Shown one piece after another: positions 7,188-12,578 of a stretch of DNA of 35,972 bases. This DNA comes from Methanobacteriota archaeon (lineage in GTDB: Bacteria > Bacteroidota > Bacteroidia > Flavobacteriales_D > Sanyastnellaceae): contig PBNL01000043.1 of the NCBI GenBank assembly GCA_002723115.1, forward strand, positions 1 to 35,972, written 5' to 3'. Made by a program: the position numbers and the translations under genes. The stretch's first letter is position 1. Each line of letters starts with the position of its first letter. The notes beneath the pieces were generated by a model, which worked only from the letters and a program-made list of their open reading frames with translations, did no database searches and was not told where the DNA came from.

Positions 7188-7877
7188 ATGCAAATTCAGC
7201 TACTAGATAAGAACATTGATTTTCCGAATGTGGAGATGGCAAATGAGTTTGGTCTTTTAGCTGTAGGCGGCGACTTGAGTCCTGCTAGATTGATTGCTGC
7301 GTATGAGCATGGAACATTCCCTTGGTACAATCCTGGCGAGGAAATTCTTTGGTGGGCTCCTCCTCAACGAGCTGTAATTCCTCTAGATGAAATTAAGATT
7401 CATAAGAGCATGAGGAACATCTTGAATAGAGAGATATTCAATGTGACTTTTGACACATGTTTCAGCGAAGTGCTAAATGGGTGCATGGTTGACAGGGGCG
7501 ACAACTTGGGGACTTGGATTAGCAATGACATCTACAATGCGTATTGCAATTTGCATGAACTTGGTCTTGCGCACTCAGTTGAGGTTTGGCAGGAAAAGGA
7601 GTTGGTTGGAGGCCTTTACGGGGTTTCTATTGGGACTATGTTTTTCGGAGAAAGTATGTTTTCAAAGGCTCCAAATGCATCAAAGGTTGCTTTAATCAAA
7701 TTAGCCCAAACCCTCCAGCAATGGAATTTTGGTCCCATTGACTGCCAAATCATGAACGATCACCTTGGCACATTGGGAGCTAGAGAAATTGACCGAGATG
7801 AATTCCAGAAGCTCCTGAAATTTCATCTAACTTCAGCTCCGACAAAAAAGGGCCCTTGGACAGATGCAATACTCTAA
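7188..7877 (+). CDS. aat: Leucyl/phenylalanyl-tRNA--protein transferase
   Basis: Adds Leu or Phe from tRNA to N-terminal Lys or Arg of proteins, creating N-degrons for ClpS/ClpAP. The 229 residues match the usual length. The family core is clear: VGGDLSPARLIAAYEHGTFP, WYNPGEEILWWAPPQRAV, HSVEVWQ, GGLYGVSIGTMFFGESMFS and a C-terminal DCQIMNDHLGTLGA. The frame extends upstream to 7062, but ATG 7188 (MQIQLLDKN) is chosen because family homology begins there and a -7-like box lies 4 bases before it. The last 14 bases overlap the next gene. Confidence 0.92.
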   Translation: MQIQLLDKNIDFPNVEMANEFGLLAVGGDLSPARLIAAYEHGTFPWYNPGEEILWWAPPQRAVIPLDEIKIHKSMRNILNREIFNVTFDTCFSEVLNGCMVDRGDNLGTWISNDIYNAYCNLHELGLAHSVEVWQEKELVGGLYGVSIGTMFFGESMFSKAPNASKVALIKLAQTLQQWNFGPIDCQIMNDHLGTLGAREIDRDEFQKLLKFHLTSAPTKKGPWTDAIL

Positions 7878-8325
7878 ACCATTTTTGATTTTTAGAAGGA
7901 GAATTTCAAAAACAATCCTTCGTATTCTCGGATGGAAATTTCGAGGTCAAGATCCTCCAACTAGCAGAAACCAAATCATCTTCATCAACGAACTTGAAGG
8001 AGATATTGCTAGATCTCAGAAAAGATGGATGAGACATCTCACTGCAGACGCATCATATTTCATTGAATTAGGGGATAGATTAAGCATCGAAGAAAAAATC
8101 AATCAACAGGCAACAGTCCTTATCAAATGGCGCGACAACATGGGCACTGATGATATGGTTTGGCTTTTAAAAACAGCAAAGGACAAAAGCATCAAACTAT
8201 CAGCATGTGCTTGGGATTCAGCCAATAAAGCGATCAAATTTCATTCACAATTCAACCCTTCTCCTTACCCTGAAAGAGACATACGATATCTAGACAGATT
8301 CTTTGTTTACTTCAAGAAAATTTGA
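7864..8325 (+). CDS. Degenerate lysophospholipid acyltransferase-like protein
   Basis: A 153-residue protein overlapping the end of aat by 14 bases, probably cotranscribed. The N-terminus (ILGWKFRGQDPP) resembles the start of PlsC/LPLAT-family acyltransferases of Bacteroidota, and the C-terminus (ACAWDSANKAIKF, then YPERDIRYLDRFF) resembles their final strand and helix. Where the catalytic HX4D motif should follow the IIFIN strand, the sequence reads NELEGDIAR, without the histidine. The EGTR motif region is also absent. The resemblance is my reading by eye. If right, it is a shortened, probably non-catalytic relative; otherwise it is simply an unknown protein. Translation looks intact. Confidence 0.55.
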   Translation: MQYSKPFLIFRRRISKTILRILGWKFRGQDPPTSRNQIIFINELEGDIARSQKRWMRHLTADASYFIELGDRLSIEEKINQQATVLIKWRDNMGTDDMVWLLKTAKDKSIKLSACAWDSANKAIKFHSQFNPSPYPERDIRYLDRFFVYFKKI

Positions 8326-8327
8326 CC

Positions 8328-8349
8328 CAGGAATTCCTGTATTTACAGG
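8328..8349. promoter_or_regulatory. Two overlapping palindromes upstream of the winged-helix gene
   Basis: CAGGAATTCCTG (8328-8339) is a perfect 12-base palindrome and CCTGTATTTACAGG (8336-8349) a perfect 14-base one; they share CCTG. There is no T-tract, so a terminator is unlikely. They lie just upstream of a promoter-like sequence and could be operators. Confidence 0.4.
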
Positions 8350-8362
8350 TTACTAACAACAT

Positions 8363-8391
8363 TTGACAAATCGTTAACAACGCGTTAATAT
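8363..8391 (+). promoter_or_regulatory. Sigma70-like promoter before the winged-helix gene
   Basis: TTGACA (8363-8368), a 17-base spacer and TAATAT (8386-8391) fit the classical housekeeping consensus of other phyla closely. The usual Bacteroidota TAnnTTTG box is only poorly matched here, so use by the host polymerase is uncertain. Confidence 0.35.
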
Positions 8392-8470
8392 CTGGGTGGT
8401 TGTTTATAGTAAATGCTTTAGATGAAAAACTAAATTGCATGAAACCTTTAACCTATAAAACCACCACAAA

Positions 8471-8746
8471 ATGCAAATGGACAAGTACGACTTCATGATT
8501 CTTGACATCATCCAGAACTTCAAGCTTGAGAATCAAAATCACATTAGACTTAGTGTCTTAGAAAGAAATTTCTGGAAGAGAATTGAAGCCGATACTGATT
8601 TGCACGTTGGACAAGCTAGAATTGGAGAAAGAATAACTAATCTCTATCTAGATGGTTTAATCCAAAACAAGGATGGTTACACTCTTACTAAGAAGGGGCG
8701 TGAACAATTGTCATTCGCACCTTGGAATAGAGAGGTAGTTTCATAA
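8471..8746 (+). CDS. Small winged-helix DNA-binding-like protein
   Basis: A 91-residue protein with a helix-rich N-terminal part, a putative recognition helix (HVGQARIGERITNLYLDGLI, about residues 45-64) and a wing-like turn (NKDGYTLTKKGREQL). This is the pattern of winged-helix domains of the PadR or ArsR sort, but it is too short and diverged for a family name. ATG 8471 and ATG 8477 are both possible. The gene has a 145-base upstream region rich in palindromes and a hairpin ending 5 bases before the start. Tandem hairpins follow the stop. It stands alone, so autoregulation is a reasonable guess. Confidence 0.65.
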   Translation: MQMDKYDFMILDIIQNFKLENQNHIRLSVLERNFWKRIEADTDLHVGQARIGERITNLYLDGLIQNKDGYTLTKKGREQLSFAPWNREVVS

Positions 8747-8755
8747 GAAAACCAT

Positions 8756-8817
8756 AGTCTTTTTAGAAAGACTGATTTATTTGATACAGAAAGGGGACGC
8801 AATTGCGTCCCCTTTCT
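8756..8817. terminator. Tandem hairpins between convergent genes
   Basis: Hairpin 1: 8756-8762 with 8767-8773, 7 perfect pairs, loop TTAG. Hairpin 2: 8788-8800 with 8805-8817, 13 perfect pairs, loop AATT, GC-rich core. The second is symmetrical and lies between the convergent winged-helix gene and the 51-residue gene, so it probably terminates both strands. No long T-tract follows on the plus strand. Confidence 0.65.
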
Positions 8818-8844
8818 ATTTGAGCTGATTATGTTATGTGGGAT

Positions 8845-9000
8845 TTACTTAGGATCCGATTCCTCTAAGATCTCTAGATTAGGATATTTCTCCTTCCAAA
8901 AATCAAGCTTCGATCTGTCCTTAACAGTAATCACAGTCCTACGATCTAGTCTAACTTTAATATTAGGCTGTAGCTCTTTTTCCTTTTTCTTTCTCGCCAT
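8845..9000 (-). CDS. 51-residue basic protein, function unknown
   Basis: A short open frame from ATG 9000 to TAA 8845 encodes MARKKKEKELQPNIKVRLDR and continues to a C-terminal LEILEESDPK. The N-terminus is strongly basic and the C-terminus acidic, with an aromatic core (LDFWKEKYP). The frame is intact, has ordinary codon use, and sits between a shared terminator and a spacer with a possible TAAGTTGC box (9028-9035) 27 bases upstream. A basic tail could bind nucleic acid, but no family is recognised. It lies at the right place and spacing for a real gene. Confidence 0.6.
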   Translation of the reverse strand: MARKKKEKELQPNIKVRLDRRTVITVKDRSKLDFWKEKYPNLEILEESDPK

Positions 9001-9075
9001 TGAATTTTAATTGAATTGCGAATGAACGCAACTTAGGACAAAAAATTTAGTCTTTCTACTATTTTATTGAAATAC

Positions 9076-9104
9076 TTTAAGGTTAATTATCATTTAACCT
9101 TAAA
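9076..9104 (-). terminator. Hairpin after the choice-of-anchor L gene
   Basis: TTTAAGGTTAA (9076-9086) pairs perfectly with TTAACCTTAAA (9094-9104), loop of 7. It lies just after the minus-strand stop at 9108. The following bases are A/T rich but not a clean T-tract. Confidence 0.5.
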
Positions 9105-9107
9105 TTA

Positions 9108-11315
9108 TTATCTAGTTAAGTATACAGTTCCTCTGATTTCCTCTGCGTCTACATCGTAGCCTTGGACTTTGATAACCCAATTATAAAGTCCATCAGGAGC
9201 AAAGTGCGTTCCTCCATCTACGTTTCCTATCCATGGATCATCTAAAGAATTACTTGTATGAACTACCTCTCCCCATCTGTTATATACAAACAATTCAAAC
9301 GACTCTACTTGTCTTGCCACAATCTCCCACGCGTCATTTTTACCATCGTTGTTTGGCGTAAATGCTGTAGGTATGTATACAATTACTTCACCATAGATAT
9401 GCACAGTAGCAACGTCAGAACAACCATTATTTGTAGTTGTAGTTATGAAGGCATCGTACTCATCTAGTCCATCATATGTATGAAGCATATTCTTTTCAAA
9501 TCCCCAAGTTCCATCACCAAAATCCCAAACGTATGAGAATGCACCTTCAAATGGCTCTTCAGGCGAAGTGATAACATCAAACTCATATGTACCATCCCCA
9601 AGCTCATATCTAACTATAGTTGATTGTATGGTTTCCACATTAACACTCATTGTTTGAGTATTCTCATAATTACAGTTATCTACCACACTTACAACATAGT
9701 CTGTTGGTACTGGTGGGGACACAGTATATGCGAATTCATTAGTTGAGAAATTTTCCCATTGGAAAGCATATGGTTCTTCTCCACCCTCAATATCGAGAGA
9801 AAGAGTGGTGCTTGCCCCATTGCAAAGCACAGTGTCGTTAGGAAGAGTAACAACTAACTCCTCATATGGCACTTCAAACAGAGTTTGGAGATACATGGTT
9901 CTATCGCACCCATCTACGATGTAAATTTCAAAAAGGTGATTTACTAAAGAAGTATGTTCAAGGCATTGCTCACTACCATAATCAATTCCATTGATCGTCC
10001 AGTTGTATGAAACAGGCGGGTATTCTAAATCTGGGTCCTGTATAAGTTCTACACATACTTCTTCGTATTCATCACAAGGCACGGAGACTACCTCTGGTGT
10101 GACGGCTTCTAAAGGAGGCGTATCATAAATGAATACACTTAAATAACTCTCAATATTACCGCTAACAATCTTCAACTTGAGCTCTTCTGTCCCCTCGTCT
10201 ATATAATCCTGAGGGACATTAAAACTGAGTGAAAGAGTATATTCTCCAACTGGTATTGTAGCTGATGCAGGAAGTCCTTCAATATCCTCTGTAAAAGACG
10301 CCTCTGAATCGTCTTCTTCAAGAATCTGGAAATCGAAAGGAAAAACTGAAGGTACTAGACATGGTCTGCTCACAGTAATTGTCGATACACCACAATCCTC
10401 CCAAGCACAGTAGATTACAACATCATCATCAGGATCTGGATCACAAGCTGGTGCTGCAGTAGCCTCATACTCTGTTGCAATAGGCGAACCAAAACTACCC
10501 TCTTCAAGAATTACAATAGATTCCAAGATTGTATCTGTACCGTCTGCAATAGCAAGCTTAATATGATATGTCAATCCACAGCTCACCGGATGAGAAGCAG
10601 TAAAAGGAACAGTGTATCCATTAATACATGGAGGTTCTGTAGCTCCAGGATTATCAATGTAATATTCCTCGTTGATCAAATTATTAACCGAACTAATTGT
10701 AATCGGAAGTTGAGGATCAGAATCTGGAACTTGGGCAATATTGATTGCTCCATCAGGGAATCCTGCTGGAGAAGCATATGGTCCAGTTATACCAGGACCA
10801 GAAAGGAAGAACCCAAAAATATCGTTGTACTGTGTATTTATCCATGTCAAGTACTCATCAGATCCAAAAACATAATTGAACGACACAAAATCTCCTGCGG
10901 GCTGGAAATCAAACTCAAGTATGCAAACATCATTAACGCTCGATACACTAAAAGATTCACCAATTAATCCAGGAACTGAGTTTGCAACAGTAAGGAGATC
11001 TGGCTCTCCAGAAACTGCTTCTCCCCAAGGGATACCCCCTTCCCATCCACAAGTTGCTGGGTTTGGTGCGTGGTCTGTACTTAATACAAGCCCACTTTCC
11101 AAAGAAAAGTCATCGCCACCAGTCATATAACCGATTTGCACCATAGAACCTGTAAACTGAACATTTGTTGCAGTCACACCCTCTCCAAGTAATACGTCAT
11201 TAACGTATTGAGTTGGTGTCATGCCTTGCACGATGTTCATTTGGCATATTAGACCATTGAAATCATATACAGCAAGGGCGCATAAAATTGTTAGAACTGA
11301 CGTTAACTTCCTCAT
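9108..11315 (-). CDS. Secreted choice-of-anchor L protein with T9SS type B sorting domain
   Basis: A 735-residue exported protein. From ATG 11315 the N-terminus MRKLTSVLTILCALAVYDF is a signal peptide. A choice-of-anchor L domain follows (about residues 25-260, with TPTQYVNDVLLGEGV and SGLVLSTD). Beta-sandwich repeats come next, with a PKD-type segment near 600 (YVWDFGDGTWGFEKNMLHTYD). The last 85 residues form the gliding-motility-associated type B C-terminal domain: FTPNNDGKNDAW, VYNRWGEVV, DGLYNWVIKVQG. Such proteins cross the outer membrane through the type IX system and stay on the surface or are released. The frame extends to TTG 11336, but the signal peptide fixes ATG 11315. It is divergent from the GlmU-like gene, with a 66-base promoter gap. 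Confidence 0.88.
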   Translation of the reverse strand: MRKLTSVLTILCALAVYDFNGLICQMNIVQGMTPTQYVNDVLLGEGVTATNVQFTGSMVQIGYMTGGDDFSLESGLVLSTDHAPNPATCGWEGGIPWGEAVSGEPDLLTVANSVPGLIGESFSVSSVNDVCILEFDFQPAGDFVSFNYVFGSDEYLTWINTQYNDIFGFFLSGPGITGPYASPAGFPDGAINIAQVPDSDPQLPITISSVNNLINEEYYIDNPGATEPPCINGYTVPFTASHPVSCGLTYHIKLAIADGTDTILESIVILEEGSFGSPIATEYEATAAPACDPDPDDDVVIYCAWEDCGVSTITVSRPCLVPSVFPFDFQILEEDDSEASFTEDIEGLPASATIPVGEYTLSLSFNVPQDYIDEGTEELKLKIVSGNIESYLSVFIYDTPPLEAVTPEVVSVPCDEYEEVCVELIQDPDLEYPPVSYNWTINGIDYGSEQCLEHTSLVNHLFEIYIVDGCDRTMYLQTLFEVPYEELVVTLPNDTVLCNGASTTLSLDIEGGEEPYAFQWENFSTNEFAYTVSPPVPTDYVVSVVDNCNYENTQTMSVNVETIQSTIVRYELGDGTYEFDVITSPEEPFEGAFSYVWDFGDGTWGFEKNMLHTYDGLDEYDAFITTTTNNGCSDVATVHIYGEVIVYIPTAFTPNNDGKNDAWEIVARQVESFELFVYNRWGEVVHTSNSLDDPWIGNVDGGTHFAPDGLYNWVIKVQGYDVDAEEIRGTVYLTR

Positions 11316-11323
11316 AACGACCT

Positions 11324-11355
11324 GAAATATAGTCAAAGAAATATCTCAGTTCAAA
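11324..11355 (-). promoter_or_regulatory. Promoter of the choice-of-anchor L gene
   Basis: On the minus strand TTTG (11352-11355), a 20-base spacer and TATATTTC (11324-11331, one mismatch). The box ends 8 bases before ATG 11315, so the leader would be only a few bases. Confidence 0.45.
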
Positions 11356-11369
11356 CAGTAACAATCTAT

Positions 11370-11377
11370 TATGTTTG
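11370..11377 (+). promoter_or_regulatory. -7 box 4 bases before the GlmU-like gene
   Basis: TATGTTTG is a perfect TAnnTTTG and ends four bases before ATG 11382. No TTTG is seen at the ideal -33 position. The transcript would be leaderless or nearly so. Confidence 0.5.
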
Positions 11378-11381
11378 TGTT

Positions 11382-12515
11382 ATGGTAGAAATCAACTTCT
11401 TTTCTGATTCAAAACTGGATGCTCTTTACCCACTGAATTTGGGTAGATGTATCTCTTCGTTAAACTACGGAGGAAGATCAATAAGAACTCAGTGGAAAGA
11501 AGCTATGGATGGAGTTCAATACAAACGCATTAGACTGAATTCTAGACTGTTACCTTCTTCAACCTCAATAAATGCTATACTAGAGTTAAGATCTGGAGAA
11601 CAATGGATTCACGAGGGTATTTTGATTGCTGAAATAGAGGGGATTAGCGAACCCAAAGTAGCTCATAATTCCATCTTGCCTAACTTATTAAATTCAGCTG
11701 CTGATTTATTTGAAAAATGTGGTGAAGGAATAGCTGAAGACTTAGACAGAATAAAGTTAAGTTGGAGGACTAGAACACTTGAGGAGGAAGAAAGGGAAGC
11801 TTGGGCTAGGGTTGGTGTTTTCATTAATGGTCCATTGGATAAAATCCACATTGCTCCTGGAGCCCAAATTAGAAGTTGCTCTCTTAACACAGAAGGAGGA
11901 GATATCATCCTAGGCCAAGACAGTGAAGTAATGGAAGGATGTAGAATTAGAGGTCCTTTTATTCTGGGTGAAAAGAGTCAATTGAAAATGGGAGCACTTA
12001 TTTATGGCCCATCTAGTGTGGGGAGTGATTGCCGTATCGGTGGAGAGATTAGCAATTCAGTATTTCACGATTACAGCAATAAAGCTCATGGTGGGTTTGT
12101 AGGAAATAGTGTTATTGGATCGTGGTGTAACCTTGGTGCTGAGACTTCTACAAGTAATCTTAAAAACAACTACTCTGAAATTAAAGTTTGGGATAATGAA
12201 GGTGGAGAATTCGAAAAAAGCGGCAGAATGTTTTGTGGACTACTGATGGGTGATCACAGCAAAACTGCTATTCACACTGCTTTTAACTCTGGAACTACTG
12301 TAGGTGCTTTTTGCAATGTTTTTTGCAGTTCTACACCATTGAAACACATTGAATCATTCACATGGGGAGGTTCTGAAACTTCTGAAGCTTATGACATAGA
12401 AAAAGCAATAGACACTGCAAGAAAAGTAATGCTGAGAAGAGGAGTTGAAATGAGCCAAGAAAATGAATTAAATGCACGTGAATTGTACAATTCAAGTAGA
12501 TTTGGCATAAAGTAA
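11382..12515 (+). CDS. GlmU-like protein with left-handed beta-helix domain
   Basis: A 377-residue protein. The C-terminal half (about 155-330) has hexapeptide-type periodicity (IHIAPGAQI, DIILGQDSEVMEG, GPFILGEKSQLKMGA, GDHSKTAIHTAFNSGT), which forms a left-handed beta-helix as in sugar-phosphate acetyltransferases. The N-terminal half aligns in layout with the Bacteroidota alternative GlmU family (TIGR03991-like), but the classical nucleotide loop LxxGxGxR and its lysine are not visible, so uridylyltransferase activity is doubtful. It may work in UDP-GlcNAc supply for the cell wall. Start ATG 11382 has a -7 box 4 bases upstream. It precedes lon on the same strand by 63 bases. Confidence 0.7.
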   Translation: MVEINFFSDSKLDALYPLNLGRCISSLNYGGRSIRTQWKEAMDGVQYKRIRLNSRLLPSSTSINAILELRSGEQWIHEGILIAEIEGISEPKVAHNSILPNLLNSAADLFEKCGEGIAEDLDRIKLSWRTRTLEEEEREAWARVGVFINGPLDKIHIAPGAQIRSCSLNTEGGDIILGQDSEVMEGCRIRGPFILGEKSQLKMGALIYGPSSVGSDCRIGGEISNSVFHDYSNKAHGGFVGNSVIGSWCNLGAETSTSNLKNNYSEIKVWDNEGGEFEKSGRMFCGLLMGDHSKTAIHTAFNSGTTVGAFCNVFCSSTPLKHIESFTWGGSETSEAYDIEKAIDTARKVMLRRGVEMSQENELNARELYNSSRFGIK

Positions 12516-12532
12516 TCTGACACCCTGTCAGA
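12516..12532. promoter_or_regulatory. Perfect palindrome upstream of lon, candidate operator
   Basis: TCTGACA-CCC-TGTCAGA, 7-bp perfect inverted repeat with a 3-base centre, directly after the preceding stop codon and 46 bases before the lon ATG. No T-tract follows, so an operator is more likely than a terminator. Possible -7 elements (TAGGATTG at 12547, TACATTGC at 12559) lie downstream of it. Confidence 0.5.
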
Positions 12533-12578
12533 GTATTCCATATAATAGGATTGGCACATACATTGCCTTTAAGACGAC

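Noticed and set aside
7159-7242. N-terminal extension of the Nudix gene from TTG 7242
   Set aside because: It would overlap the first codons of divergent aat. GTG 7158 gives a complete Nudix protein, although the exact start stays uncertain.
9400-10500. Possible tandem repeats in the secreted protein genes
   Set aside because: The domains are repeated at fold level only; I see no near-identical DNA repeats.
10563-11130. Plus-strand frames inside the choice-of-anchor L gene
   Set aside because: They are antisense to the conserved secreted protein and show no domain, signal or promoter.
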